Positions 34,291 through 46,800 are shown, counted from the stretch's first letter. The stretch: DNA of 64,000 nucleotides from Amborella trichopoda (GCF_000471905.2 NW_006498507.1:6858364-6922363), one strand, 5' to 3'. The notes: generated from the sequence alone by a model not told the origin. Numbers and translations are program-made.

Positions 34291-34639
34291 CAATCCCAAA
34301 ATAATATACCTAATAAAGTTATTTCATTATTAAAAGACATTGTCGCGGAGGTTACACTCGAGTAATTTCCTTTTCCTCTTGGGGTAATAACGTCATTTCA
34401 AAGAGACGCGACCACCGACTATGTAACGCCCAAAGCTCAAGTGCTATCCACGTGTCGTAGCCAACAAATATTATTTGCCTTTTCGTTGTTTATTGCCAAT
34501 TGAAAATGCTTAAAAATATTTAAAAAATAAAATTAATAATTTATCTTGTATGAATGTTGCCGCCCCCAAACTTCCTTGTTGGTCCTTGAAATTCTGCCCC
34601 ATGTGGCACAAGGGACGTTATATTGGATCCGGTTTCCAT
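34291..34639. other. No gene seen
   Basis: Intergenic. A GC-richer stretch at 34345-34470 includes tccacgtgtcg but no recognised frame. Confidence 0.5.
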
Positions 34640-34915
34640 GTAGCTAAGCCGAGATTTGCATAAATGCGGAAATATTAATAAATCTATTTTTGAAAAAGAT
34701 TTTTGGACTTACAAATTTAAGGATGTGCAATTTTCTAACATGTAGGTCATGAATATAAATAAATAAATAATTTAAAAATTTAAAAACAATAATTTTAGTA
34801 AAAAAATATTTGGACCGTTAGTTTTTATTGTTTTTAGAGGGAACACCTACTTGCATCCATCTTTAAGATGGATGCTTTATACTTTTTGGACCGTATATAT
34901 AGTCATGAGAGCCAG
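34640..34915. repeat. Repeat family E copy
   Basis: Landmarks as for 31300: aatattaataaatcta, tctaacatgtaggtcatgaa, ccgttagtttttattgtttt, gcatccatctttaagatgga. An open frame of 128 codons starts inside it and runs to 35237 but has no known motif. Confidence 0.75.
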
Positions 34916-36350
34916 TATGCATGAGACAATTTTCCATTTATATTTACAAACTTTTATTTATTGTTCAGAGTGTCGCTTTGTTTTTTTTAAGGTAATGCCA
35001 CTGGATTTTAAGTTCTCTTTAAAATTCAACCCTATAAACTCTTATTTTATTTTATTCATTTTTGTAATTTTTAAATCACTTATTCTGACAGGTTCAAGTT
35101 CGATCGAAATTGCCAATTCAACAATTCAACATGGATTTATAGGTGAACAATCCAGCCCACTATTTTGGGATTTGAAATACTACTCTTACAGTAGCATACT
35201 ATCCATCTACCCTATTCGGTTAAGAGTATTTGAGTGACACCCAATTTTGGAGACCTATAATTTATAGGAATATGGGTTGATAGTGCAGGCCTATTAAAAT
35301 AAGTAAAACCTTGTTGGAAATGTAGGCCATCAGGCTATTTTTCTTTGAATTTTTTTTTTCAATAATAGTACAAAATTCATATTGAAGTATAGAAAAATCG
35401 CATACGGTTAACATGAAGCAATGTTATATATTTTGATCCATTTTTAGCTTTAATAGGATGTTGCACTGGGGAAAACCAGTATCACTGGAGGAAAAACCCA
35501 GTGGCGTATTTGGAATTGGATTCCTTGTTATAACTTTTTTATATTATAGATATACAAAATTTATTTAATTTATAAATATTTTTTATCAAATTGTGGGTAT
35601 ACTTGGATGACATCCTATTATGTAAATCATTAGTGGACTAATGACATGTTTAGCTTATTACATGGGATTAACAATTTGGTGACAACTTGTTAATCTTAAT
35701 TAGTTGTACTTAAGATAATTAAGACAGGGGTTACACTTGGATCTCAATTTTATTTATTTATTTTTATTTTTATTAGGATTAACAATGGTGTTAGAGCAAG
35801 GTTAAAAAAGTTGTTGAAAGAAAGAGAAATAGAGGCAATTGAGTTTGGTTCTTGAAAGGCATTTTGTCCCACATAGATGTGCATGATAATATTGACACAA
35901 CTGCAACAACTTTCTATTTTGTGATACATTCAATATATTTTTTCGCCAAATAGAAGCAATTTGACTTTTGACACCCAAAAGATATCTTATTTTTGCAGTA
36001 GAACAATGGACTTAGAGTTGGCTTCCCTTCTCCCATTTACCTCAATTATGGAAGGAGTTGTAGATTTTTGTGCAAGATCATCGAGTTCATATATTTCATT
36101 GAAGATTGAGGCTTTGAGAGAGAAAATGTTCCTGGGGTTGGTTAAATTGGTGCCAACCCTTAGTGAGTTGAAGTTTCTTTTGAGCCCTCCATGAGCTTGA
36201 GCCTGACCATTGGTGCAGTGACTATATTGCCACTTTCTTAAAAGCCCCTTTCATGACATTCACTATGTCCTATTTTGCGTGATTTTTTTTTTTTGGAGTT
36301 TTGTCCATGATGGGAGATGTCTGTAGCTGCAATATCAAAAAAAAAAAAAA
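34916..36350. other. No gene recognised; poly(A)-ended segment
   Basis: Short open frames only. A 77-codon frame (35961-36194) is not recognised. An 18-A run at 36337-36354 could mark the end of a retroposed transcript reading plus, but no source gene is identified. Confidence 0.4.
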
Positions 36351-36478
36351 AAAAGGTCAATAGAAAGAGTTCCCTTGAGTTTCCTTTGAGGACCATGTCT
36401 AATATTAGCTAGTAAAAAAGGTCAATAGAAAGAGTTCCCTTGAGTTTCCTTTGAGGACCATGTCTAATATTAGCTAGT
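36349..36478. repeat. 65-bp tandem duplication
   Basis: The block aaaaaaggtcaatagaaaga through aatattagctagt occurs twice with a 65-bp period and no visible change. Confidence 0.9.
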
Positions 36479-36528
36479 GTTTCAAAATAATTGGTAAGCC
36501 CCAATTAGAAAAATCTTTTTTTTGTTGG

Positions 36529-36845
36529 TAAGTTCTTTATTGTCTTAAATTAGAATTTTTTTTCACATTATATTTTATTTAAATAGCACGAAATTAATGC
36601 ACTTTGAATATGAAAAGTATTTGAAAGGTTTCAATTACAAAGTTTTTACAGTTAGTTCTTTATTACTTTAAATTAGAAATTTGTTCACATTCTATTTTAT
36701 CTAAATAGCATGAATTCAATGAACTTTGAATATGGAAAGTATTTGGAAGGTTCTAATTACAAAGATTTTATGGTAAATTTTTGTATTGCCATAATTGTTC
36801 ACATTCTATTTTATCTTAATAGCATGAAACCAATGCAAATCAGTG
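36529..36845. repeat. Imperfect tandem repeat, about 125-bp period
   Basis: Two and a half units share ttctttattactttaaatta, cacattctattttatctaa, atagcatgaa and gaatatggaaagtatttg. Confidence 0.8.
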
Positions 36846-36939
36846 TGTGGTCTTATTTTTTTTACAATTTTTATTATTATTATCATCTTTAGTAGGACTA
36901 ACAAGCCTCACTTTATAACTCATCGAAAATTTCAATTCA

Positions 36940-37260
36940 AGCATTAGAAAACCTTTGCATCAAATCATCTTGGCTTGAACATTATGGTTGTGAAAAAACT
37001 AGGATTTCAAGCTCTAAAAATGGGGTTATTGAAACAATTTATCTAGACAATCCATTTCACCAAAAAAAAAAGTGTTCATAGAACATAGATCTGCAATATA
37101 TATACCATTGTTTTGAGTTTCAAATTTTATTGTTGGGGTTGAAAATTGATTTTAGAGCCATCATAAAGATTTTTGTTGTCGAATGTTCTTCTTGAACAAG
37201 GGTTTGAGGTGATGCTTTATTTTGTTTTCACAAAGCCTAGGCCTTATAGAAACCACATCC
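36940..37260. repeat. MITE family A, diverged copy
   Basis: The right end is acaaagcctaggccttatag, then aaaccacatcc, and the body has gcatcaaatcatcttggctt. The left TIR is poorly kept. Confidence 0.5.
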
Positions 37261-37368
37261 TAATTTGTAAGCTACCGATCAACTTCAAAAAGAAAAATAG
37301 AAAAGAAAATCGTAGGTAAGCTCCTTGTTACTCTTAAAAATAACATCCCAAAATTAGAAGTAGACGGT

Positions 37369-37914
37369 AGGGGTGAGAACAGGAGATATCGGATTCGTGT
37401 CTAAACCAGATTCAAATTGGATCTTGGATATTNNNNNNNNNNNNNNNNNNNNNNNNNNNNNNNNNNNNNNNNNNNNNNNNNNNNNNNNNNNNNNNNNNNN
37501 NNNNNNNNNNNNNNNNNNNNNNNNNNNNNNNNNNNNNNNNNNNNNNNNNNNNNNNNNNNNNNNNNNNNNNNNNNNNNNNNNNNNNNNNNNNNNNNNNNNN
37601 NNNNNNNNNNNNNNNNNNNNNNNNNNNNNNNNNNNNNNNNNNNNNNNNNNNNNNNNNNNNNNNNNNNNNNNNNNNNNNNNNNNNNNNNNNNNNNNNNNNN
37701 NNNNNNNNNNNNNNNNNNNNNNNNGATCTAGATATGGATTAGGGTCGAATCTGAATTGGATCCACCTGCACTTGGATCCGATTTAGATTTCAATTCGGAC
37801 GACTTTCTGGTCTGGATCCATATTTCGAATCCAAAATTTGGGTCCGTACCCGGATCCAAATAGGATCCAAAATCCAAAATTTAGATCCGGATAGGGTCAA
37901 TTGTTGCCCTCTAG
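37369..37914. repeat. GACCC/GATCC-type inverted-repeat element with gap
   Basis: The left end aggggtgagaacaggagata and the right end ggtcaattgttgccctctag are imperfect inverted repeats. The visible arms are rich in ggatcc/ggatccgg. The 292-N assembly gap lies inside it, consistent with a hard-to-assemble inverted repeat. Confidence 0.55.
37433..37724. other. Assembly gap (292 N)
   Basis: Unknown sequence. Open frames across it are meaningless. Confidence 1.
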
Positions 37915-39507
37915 CAGAGGGTCCATTTAGGACAGTCTTATCTCAATGTTTTCTATTCCTCATTTTGAAATTAGTCCTCTTGTTGGGAGTAATATAATAG
38001 TTACTCGCAACTAGATCACAAAATTTCAAATCCAATTCTCATGAGCTAATTTTTCATTCAAGGGAGTAAATAGACAGTATACTCTCACAAAAAATAAATA
38101 CACACGTTAGCAAATAATTATTTCAATATTATTCCAAAGAAATAATTATCTCAATATTAGTTTATAAGGGAAGATTTTTCTCATAAAGTGATAATCAGAT
38201 AAAATTTAGTGAAAACATAGAGCCTTACATTGCCTTTTTTGACATTGTCGAATTTTCATCTTTTACTAGGGAGAATATTGCTATTTTAAAATAATTATCA
38301 CAAACTCATGTTGTCTGCAATAAAGGGGAATTTTCGAATAAAGTGTGAAAAATAAAAATAAAAAAAACAAAACAAAACAAAACAGGCTTGGCAGTTATGA
38401 AAGAGCACCGATAATCCATGGCACCATAAACGTGAGGCAAACGAAGACTTGGGCTAAGAAAGAAATGTTGCCCATGAAAAAGGCTAACTTATGTTTTATA
38501 AAAATAAAAAATTGAAGTGCAAATAAAAAATTAACAAAATTTGGCGTTTATTTGAAAAAAATTCAAGTTCTAAACCACCTTTGACACTCTCTCCAAGACT
38601 TGGCAAATGTGGAGCAATTTGCAATTTTATCTTTTAGTTCGGCATTTTAGATCACTGAATTTTATTTATCTGTCTTTATTTCATGATTTGGCACAATTGC
38701 CATATAGTTAAAAAATGATATATTTTTTCTCCATTTTTATTTAATAAAAAACAGGTAGGGGACCTACTCCTCCAACGACTTACCCAAAAAACAAGCTACT
38801 AAGAGTTTCTAATATTTCGATTATCTTTTACACAAGAATTATTGTCCAGTTTATAATTTATAAAATCTTTCACACACTCATGTTTGTATATATTTCAGAT
38901 TTATATTATTTGGTTGAAATTTTTTGTCCTCATCAACATCATCATTAAAGTCTTTTGCCAACTAATTGTGATCGGTTACATGAATCAGTTTGATATTTTA
39001 AAATAATATTCAATAAAATTTCCCCAATAAAACTTGCTATCAATAATATCACGATAATGATAATTAATGCAAATAAACCATAATGCTTTTTTTTTAATCC
39101 TTTGTACTTTATTTTAATCAAGCGTTTAAGTGACACCTAAACCTAACTTATGCAACACAAAAGGAGGGTAAAGAAAGAGGTTGGGAACAAGGAACTTGGG
39201 TTTACCAAAGTTGAAAAGAGGAAAGCAAGTGCAACACGACTTGGCCCATATGACTTGGTTTCTTTTGCTTTTATTATTCATGGCCACAATTGTGCCAAAT
39301 TGGTGTTCCCTATTTGAGATCCTTGTACCATAACCGAACACGTTTCTTAGCGTTTTTTAGTTTGGAGACGAGGGAACCTTTCGTGGGGGATTCTTCGTCA
39401 TGATTATGACAAGTCACGTTTGCAAGAGAGAAAGAGAGTCAAGTTGCATGCATATTTTGAAATTCTAATTATTTTTTAGAGCAAAGATGCACTTGAAGCT
39501 CTAAATT
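37915..39507. other. No gene seen
   Basis: AT-rich intergenic sequence with a family G end at about 38060 and A-rich runs near 38340. Short frames only. Confidence 0.5.
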
Positions 39508-39940
39508 TAGGGGTGGTAACGGGTCGGGTCTGGTGGGACCCAAAAATAATATGGGACTCAGACCTGGACCCGGACCCAGACTAAATAACATAGTGTGGGA
39601 TCCAGACCCAGACTCGAAAATACGGTGTGGGACCTGGACCCAAACCTGGACTCGAAATATAGTGTGGGACCTCGACTCGGACCTGGATGGAACCGTTCTA
39701 ACCCGACCCAAATATAAAAATATCTATGTATTTAATTATATTTAAATATATTTCATATATTAAGACCTGAAAAATATTATCAAACCCGGATCCTACTGGA
39801 ACTGATCAGACCCGAACCCAAGCCCGACCGGAGTTAATCGGACCTGTACCCGTCAGATCCAAATTTTGGACCCATACCCAGACCTGGATCGGGTCTACCT
39901 CTCGGGTCCTGGGTGAGTTCCAAATCCATTGCCACCCCTA
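39508..39940. mobile_element. GACCC-type inverted-repeat element, best copy
   Basis: The ends TAGGGGTGGTAACGGGTCGG and CCAAATCCATTGCCACCCCTA are inverted repeats. The arms repeat the motif gacctggacccggaccc, and the centre is AT-rich (ttaaatatatttcatatatt). The flanks gctctaaatt and gctcgaatt look like a decayed target duplication. The TAGGGGTGGCAA-type terminus is common in plant hAT-like elements; assignment is tentative. Confidence 0.7.
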
Positions 39941-40009
39941 GCTCGAATTCTTTTTCGTCAGTTATTCTAGAATTAAAAGTATCCTAATTTTGGTAGAGAG
40001 AGAGAGAGA

Positions 40010-40300
40010 GGGGGTATGAATTCATATTTTGAAACTCTAATTCATTTTTGTGAGTCAAGTTGAATTCATATTTTGAAACTCTGATTCATTTTTCTCTCTT
40101 CTTCGACAAGTAAAAAGGATCCTAATTTTGGTGTTTCTTAAAAAAGAACTATGTCCCAGTTGTAATGACAAAAAACAAGTTAGTCTCTCTCACATACGCT
40201 AGAAAGTAAAAGAACCACGTGTAAAATTAAGAGCAGTGACCTTTCTCTCTCTCATATCCTACAAACTAAAAGAATCACACGTGAAATTAATAGTAGGCAC
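40010..40300. repeat. Two local tandem duplications
   Basis: A 47-bp unit with ttgaattcatattttgaaac (40017-40095) and a diverged unit of about 60 bp with agtaaaagaaccacgtgta (40183-40300), each present twice. Confidence 0.7.
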
Positions 40301-40712
40301 CGGGGCATCTAAGTTACGTCCACGGATCGATCGAGCCCAAAAGCAAACAAGATTGTTCTTATCTGCGATTTAAAAAAAGGATCTGTGACCCGAATGGGCA
40401 TCCCAAAAACTAGTTCGGATCAGTAAATCCATAGTTTTAATCGTTGTTTTACTGTGCAAAAAAGATAACAAACCAGCAGAAAAGCATGTGAAAAACAATG
40501 AACTAGCTAATAACCAGTTCGGATTGTTGAATAGATAGTCCATATCGTGTTTTTATTTTAGAGAATCTCCGTTTTACTTGTGTGTAACTGTCGGTTCCCT
40601 TCTAGACTAGACCGTTTTCCTCTATATACACAAAATCGAAACGGAGTGACCGATTTTTGGGTCAGACTGAGCCGACTCGGTATTTTTCAAAATCACTAGT
40701 TCTTATATATAT
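40301..40712. other. No gene seen
   Basis: Intergenic sequence. The octamer ctagttcggat recurs near 40412 and a variant near 40515, but there is no defined element. Confidence 0.45.
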
Positions 40713-40883
40713 TTGGGACACTTTATCAAAATACACTTTATTTCTAATTATTTTACATTTTACCCTTCTATAATATTTCAACTCAAACTCATCCACATTT
40801 TGATGGTATTAGAAATTCATTGGAAACAGTTGAGTAAAATGTAAAATAGATAATATCTTAAATGTATTTTTGAAAAACTTCCC
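40713..40883. repeat. MITE family D copy
   Basis: TIR-like ends tttgggacactttatcaaaa and aatgtatttttgaaaaactt, then ccc. Inner ttctaattattttacatttt and its facing arm ttgagtaaaatgtaaaatag are inverted repeats. Confidence 0.6.
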
Positions 40884-41849
40884 TATATATTTTGTGTCAG
40901 GAAAAAATAATTCATTGGGGGAATATATATTGAACATAAATTTTACAGTTGGGGATAGAACTGTAAGTAAGATCACATAGAGAGACTTAATAGAGGAGTC
41001 TAATTGAGAGAAGGGTAACAAAGTGTAGCATTTAAGTAGAGTTTTTTTCTCTTTGGTAGTTCAGTGGTTGGACGGCAATTAGGTGTGGGTCGAGGTCGAC
41101 CAAACGAGAATTTGGTGGCTCCAATTTAGGCCTGACAGACTCTGAGCCAGCTTGGGTGCGTTAAGGCTTGGACTCTGTTGAGTCGTGTCTAGGTCCAGGT
41201 CGACCTCGTTTTTTCAGTCACCAAGGATATGTGGAGATGACAAACACATTGTGTGAAACATATTTTCCATTCCTATGGTTCAAGTTCAAGTTCTTGAACA
41301 CTAATAAACCTTAAATTAATTAAGAGAAGTGCATGATAAGACCATTTATATTTCGCATAAGTAGGTCACACTCACTGCCAGATTTCAAACATGAAATTAA
41401 GTAATGGGCTAGGATTACAGTTTGAAATACCTTTTTTCTTAATAAGCCGCCTGATTTTCACAATTAATATAGTTTAAGGGTAGTTGTGATGTTTTTGTAC
41501 CAAAAATAGACAATGTGATATACACGAATACGAATACTTATGAGAAAATCTTTATAAGTTGTCAACCTAATAGAAGTAAGGTGTACCTCAAAAAATCCTA
41601 TGAAAGGTTGTTCCCATATTGAAAAACCCTTTAAACCGTTCATTTTCAAAAAAAAAAATTAAGTGTAGAGATATGTTTAATCTGCATATTTTTGTAGTTT
41701 TAATTTCATAATTAGGAGTAAAAATGAATTTTTATGCTATCCTAAGGATTTATGTACAAACTAAATCTTTCAGCAAAGGGAAAAGATCATTTTTGGGCTA
41801 ATAGAATGTTGTAAGCCCAACGGCCCATATTGAATATAAGCCGATTTGA
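40884..41849. other. No gene; weak repeat remnants
   Basis: A partial family F remnant at 41330-41530 (gataagaccatttatatttc) and a family A remnant at 41552-41770 (taaggtgtacctcaaaaaat). No coding region recognised. Confidence 0.5.
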
Positions 41850-42210
41850 CGGTCCTGACTATATATTTGAATTTTAGGGCTTTTTTTCTTCCAATGTAAA
41901 TCACATTAAATTTGGTGTGTCTACACGTCTCATCAAGGCGTACCTAATAAAAATATAAAAAAATAATTCACAAAAAATAAACTGACCAAAATATCTCTAA
42001 AAATCTCAGGTGTACTGTCATCTATTTAATTTTTGTGAATTATTTCTTTAATATTTTTTACCTATTATTCACAAATAGACGTTCCAAATTTCAAGTAATT
42101 TAAATTTATAAAAAAAATTAAAATTAAAATATAAAATACAATATTTACCAATAAATCGATTTTATATTCAATCTAAGCCATTGAGTATTTATTATAGCCG
42201 TCAGCCTAGA
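41850..42210. repeat. Fold-back MITE family C, second copy
   Basis: Shares with 796-1211, in order: aattcacaaaaaataaactg, ccaaaatatct, an aatttttgtgaattatttct stretch, and, at the right end, ttcaatctaagccattgagt, then atttattatagc. The left end is eroded. Confidence 0.6.
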
Positions 42211-42631
42211 GGCTGACCTCATACTCTTCCTTCAGCAAAATTTGCCCATGTGCCTTACTTTAAATCTTTGAAGTTGACACCTTGTGTAAAGGATAAACCA
42301 CAAGCATAGTCATATGAAAGAAAGCAAAATTTGCAAGCAGTCATAAAGAAGATTTTTTTGCACTGTGGAATAATAAAAGTAGAGTGCCAAAAAACTAAAT
42401 GGAAGCTTTTAGGTGGCTTTTGTCTCCCTTCTTTCTTACATGCCTCAGGAAAGCGATGTAATTAGGTAAAATTAGGTCTTTGCTTCTATTGTCCAACCAA
42501 CATCCAAAGGGCGACCGCACCCCTTCTCACACTAGAAGGCTTTGCGCTCTCTCCATCAGTCATATTTGCTTTCTAACTCCCATAGTGCAAATATACAACA
42601 TTTTGTATGTGCTCCTCTATTGTTGCCCTTT
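42211..42631. other. No gene seen
   Basis: Intergenic sequence with no recognised motif. Confidence 0.45.
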
Positions 42632-42970
42632 TTAGGGTGTGGCTTGTATATGGCCGAGGCCCAAAGCATCAAAGTAGGGCGCACCTTCAAATACTGCTAA
42701 AATGTGTTATTTCAATTCATGATAGCTTCAAAAATTATTTTCATTTGTAATTATAAAATTTAAAGTTAACAAATAATGTAGATTGAATATATCTATGAAC
42801 ACTTGAAAATATTGAAAATTGACGGTCTAGATAATACATTACAAGATGTACTAGTTTCATAACTTGAAATGTATTTTTTTTCATGTCCATGAGGTCAAGA
42901 TGCTTGAATTGAGGGTTTTTCAGCATCAAAACAACTTTTTCTAATGAATCTTCTCCATGAGTATGCTATA
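42632..42970. repeat. MITE family A copy
   Basis: The left end is agggtgtggcttgtatatgg, then ccgaggcccaaagcatcaaa. The body has gaatatatctatgaacactt and the inner gaggtcaagatgcttgaatt. The right TIR is eroded. Confidence 0.65.
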
Positions 42971-43369
42971 GCCAGTCACAATATTTGCATGTGCTCTTCT
43001 TCTAGTTGTAAACCTTTTTTTTTAAAAAAAAATTAACTCTCTCTCTCTCCATGACATCAATAAGTATGGTTTTAGGTGCACCCTCTTGGGTTGGTAAAGA
43101 GTGTTGCATCATGGTGACTTGTTTTCTTATGCTCTATGGTGCCCAAATTCAAATTATATCATGAGTTGTGGTACCATTAACTACCTTTCACATGTTCATT
43201 TTTTAACCTCTTGGGCTTAATGCGCTAATTAGGTCATTTGGAGGTTTCCATTCTTCATTTGTGTGCAATTAAGATTCTTACTTTCCACCTTTCTTGATTG
43301 GTTCAGACAACTGATTGATACGCAAACATCCACTCTAAGTTTATATTTTAAACAAAGAAAAGTATTTCC

Positions 43370-43700
43370 TAAAGTAAAGCTCTAAACAATTGTACTTTAT
43401 ATCCTATTGGAAAATGCAGTTTTGGAGTCGGAGAATCTACAAATGGATCATTTCCACCTCAACAATTATAAATCTTTGAAGAAAGTCGTTTCGAGTCCTG
43501 AAAATGGTCCATGTTGCAACGTTTTTTTTTCTTGATTGTACATTTGAAATGATCACGTATTCATTAGATTTGAATCATTTTCCATGCTTCAGATTCCATA
43601 ATCAAATGCAAAAATAAATTTCCAGGCTTTCAAAATGTTTCGACACTAGATCTGGTATTTTTTTTCAAACAAGGGTATGAGATACAACTTTACCAAATTT
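43370..43700. repeat. MITE family A, diverged copy
   Basis: aaagctctaaacaattgtac at the left, ggatcatttccacctcaaca within. The right end carries caagggtatgagatacaact. Confidence 0.5.
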
Positions 43701-43839
43701 CCTGAAGTTGTGACCTTAACAAAATATTTCTAAACACTTCTTGCCTAATCGCGTGCCTAATCCCTTTCTTGCCAACAATAAAAATATTTCTAAACACTTT
43801 CAATTCTAAATGACATTAAAATAAATAGCTGATGGTCTA

Positions 43840-45900
43840 TATTGCAAGAAAGACCTATGTGATATTTTACCGGAGAATACATATTATTAATTTTTTTTTT
43901 TTTTTCATCCTTTTCTTTTGGTAAAAGATCACTTACATGTGGTCTTTATTATAACAAGATAAATTTCAAAATAAAATCAACATAACAATAAAACCAAGAT
44001 CTTAACAACTTGATGCCATTGAAACATATGCACTATGCTTGAGAATAAAAGATAAGATTGCAAGAAACAAAAAGAAGAGTGCCAAAAATTACCTCAACCG
44101 GGCTTATTACACCCCACACCGAGTCACCACCATCAGATGGCACTGGATCAATGATCAACCCTCAATCTCAACCGGAAAAGCAAGTTTAGGTCAAGTCATA
44201 CCAATAGAACATGAACCCCTTTGATCACAAACTCAAACTCTATGTGAATTCTTTTAGCAATCTAGTTTGAGAGAGATGGATTATCTTTTTGCTAAACCCT
44301 AAAACCGCTAGTCATAAATCATGGTTGAGAGATAAGAAAGAGAGAGATCAAAGATGAGAGAGTGGTGTGTGTCCCCTTTGGCTTTCATGAGAGAGAGAAG
44401 CTTTTCTTAAGAGAGAGAGAAATTCTAAGTGGGGTGTGCCCTTTTGTGGGATATGAGAGAAAAAGATGAGAATTAGGTACAAGAAATAAGGTGTAGAGAT
44501 TTTTGGGTAGAGACAATCTCTTTTTATAGGCTTTGAACACGATTAGAGTTTTTTAGGGTTTTCTTTAGCTTGCCTCTTCTTGTGAGATTGAATATGAACC
44601 ATTGATCTTGGGTGACTTGTGGGGTGAGAGATTTGAGCCATGCATTCCATAAATGGGCCATAAATATTATGGAAGGTGCATGAATCATTATCCCCATTTC
44701 CTTAACCATTTTCTCATCAATAGAAATTAAATAAATTAAATCTAATCAAAATATTGTGCATACCATAAAATAACACAAATCTACTCAATCTTTCAGCAAA
44801 ATCTTTCAAAGATATATCAAGTCAATATTTAGTCAATATCTTCCAATGATATGGTCACATGCCATATCACCAAAAAATAGGAAAGAGAATAAGGGTGGGG
44901 TGTGCCACCCAAGGGAGGACTCATGAGCCCCACCTTCTAGAAATATGTTGGCCCATATGCACAATGGGCCCCCATGATATTTTTATATATTTAAAATTAA
45001 TAAAAGGACTTTAGAATATTATTTGAATATTTAAACTATTGTAAAATCAATATCTTTAATTTTATAAATCCAAAAATTATAAATAAAATATCCAGGGGTT
45101 CATAAAAATTCAAATAATAATCCTAAAATAATTTTCATCATAAAACAAATACAATTAAATTAATTTGATGGGAAAATGATATATATGGTTTAGGAATCAC
45201 AATAATCATGGGGCACTTTACCTTCAACTGTAGACTACAGACCACACTTGCTTTATCAGATCGACCTAATATTTCTCATGACTCACAGTCCAAGCATGGG
45301 CTCATTAGTTGGTTACTAAAGTCCGGTCGATGATCCAAGGGGTCGCAATCCCAGTCTGTGAATTTCAGGTCATCACCTAGAGACGAGTCAAGGTCACCTA
45401 GACCTGATGCGACCATAGCTCCTATGGTATATAGGGGTATCTCTCGCACATGCATACGCTTCACCCTAAAAGGTAGATTTCTAGCTTTCCTAACGATCTA
45501 TCGACATGCATGCCGTGTGATGGCACATAGATGAGGCTTGGGCCGCCGTCTCTGTAGGCCACCATCACACACAAGGGTCATACAGTCTCTCGGCTCACTC
45601 ATTTGGGCGTATTCTCCGACCTCATCAAGGGCTAACCCATTAGAACCCTTCTCGGTTTGTTCTTTATGCCCAAGTAACATAAGTTTTTTCCAACCGACTG
45701 GCCTAGATCGTCAAGCACAGTCCGGTATCTGCAAACATCGTTTGCTTAGTATGGTCTACTAGGGACCACACTTCTATTGAGTTCATGTTCCACTATATCA
45801 TTTCATTTTACAAGTACTCATAAAGCCTTTAAAGGCCACATAAACCCGACATATATTTCATTGGATTACTTAGAATATATCATCCCCATGTATTACTTTA
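43840..45900. repeat. Unclassified repeat X (about 2.1 kb)
   Basis: Homologous over its length to the split copy Y at 48480-57310. Shared blocks in order: a caccttttttt/ccttttcttttggtaaaa zone, caagatcttaacaacttg, gtgacttgtggggtgagaga, then tttgagcc, gcactttaccttcaactg, atgactcacagtccaagca, gacctcatcaagggctaac, cccttctcgg, and ataaggcctttaaagacca-like text. No protein frame survives in either copy. It could be a long LTR or a non-autonomous element; no terminal inverted repeats or flanking duplications were found. Confidence 0.75.
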
Positions 45901-45937
45901 TGTACTTATATATTTTATGGCAAGAGACTACATAATA

Positions 45938-45974
45938 CCTATGGGTGAAAATGAATAGTATTTTCGCCCATAGG
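45938..45974. repeat. Short inverted repeat
   Basis: Arms CCTATGGGTGAAAAT and ATTTTCGCCCATAGG (one mismatch) flank a 7-bp loop. It sits at the edge between repeat X and the CACTA-like end. Confidence 0.85.
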
Positions 45975-46158
45975 CTCATCACTGTCCCATGCGTGTATTT
46001 TTCGACCGCCACGAACCTAGCATGCTTGTGGCGGTACCGTCACAGAATGCTAGGTCTGTGACGGCCAAAATTTTACGTAGAATCGCAATGGATGGCACGT
46101 CATCCGTTGTGGGTTCGTTCAGAACCGCCACGAGCATAGTAAATCCATGACGCTAGTG
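45975..46158. repeat. CACTA-like transposon end (fragment)
   Basis: Contains clustered sub-terminal inverted motifs (gaccgccacgaacctagcat facing tgcttgtggcggt; gtcacagaatgctaggtctg, then tgac; gaaccgccacgagcatag) and ends gacgctagtg, the terminus type of plant CACTA elements. The other end is not visible. Confidence 0.5.
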
Positions 46159-46427
46159 AAATACTATAGCACTTAGCTTATAGCCATTTTTAAAGTTTTT
46201 CTTATTTTATGTATCTATTAAAGATGAAAGAATATCTATATATAACTGTATTTATATCCATAAATGTAGGGGAATGTGACGTTTCCATTGTAAAATTTCA
46301 AAATGTGCGAATATTAAAGCAAAATGAATGGTTCATAGTGTTTGGACGGCATTGAGCGACAAGTTCATAACTTTTCTATAATTCTAGTACAATTGTACGT
46401 TTCATGCACGCCATTTGTTATTGGGTG
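46159..46427. other. No gene seen
   Basis: A short intergenic spacer between the CACTA-like end and a family A MITE. Confidence 0.5.
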
Positions 46428-46800
46428 TGGTTATATAAGGCCGAAGCCCTAAACAATTAAAATAAGGTGGACCTTCAAATAGTGTCCAAAGGTGTTGTTT
46501 CAAACTTGAAAATCTTTGTGATAAAATGAAAATTTATTTTCATATCTAATTATAAAATTTAAAGCTTAAAAAACAGTATATATCAAGAAGATCTATGAAC
46601 ACTAGAAAATCTTGAAAATTGACCGTCTGAAAGTGCAATACAAGATGCACTATTTCCAAGATTTAAAATCCATTTATTTTCATATCCGCATGTTGAAGTC
46701 GAGATGATCAATTTGAAGATTTTTGTGCATCAAAACAATCTTAGTGAAATTTTTGAGATGCACGTTAATTTGATTGTTCAGGGCTTCACTCTTATATGAA
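46428..46800. mobile_element. MITE family A, best-preserved copy
   Basis: The left TIR gttatataaggccgaagccc, then taaacaat, is matched by the right TIR attgttcagggcttcactct, then tatatgaac (about 28 bp). The body has all family landmarks, including taaggtggaccttcaaatag, agaagatctatgaacact and cgagatgatcaatttgaaga. Confidence 0.85.

Noticed and set aside
34851-35237. 128-codon plus-strand frame
   Set aside because: Starts inside repeat family E and shows no known motif; hydrophobic bias comes from T-rich DNA.
35961-36194. 77-codon plus-strand frame before a poly(A) run
   Set aside because: I considered a retrocopy, but no protein family is recognisable, so only the segment is described.
37373-37786. 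Open frames across the run of N
   Set aside because: They translate gap characters and have no meaning.
39469-39745. Frames rich in repeated Arg, Gly, Pro and Asp in the GACCC elements
   Set aside because: Produced by the gacccggaccc arms on both strands; the same is seen in every copy.
43040-43060. Short CT runs as promoter elements throughout the window
   Set aside because: CT/GA microsatellites are common here in intergenic DNA and do not mark genes by themselves.
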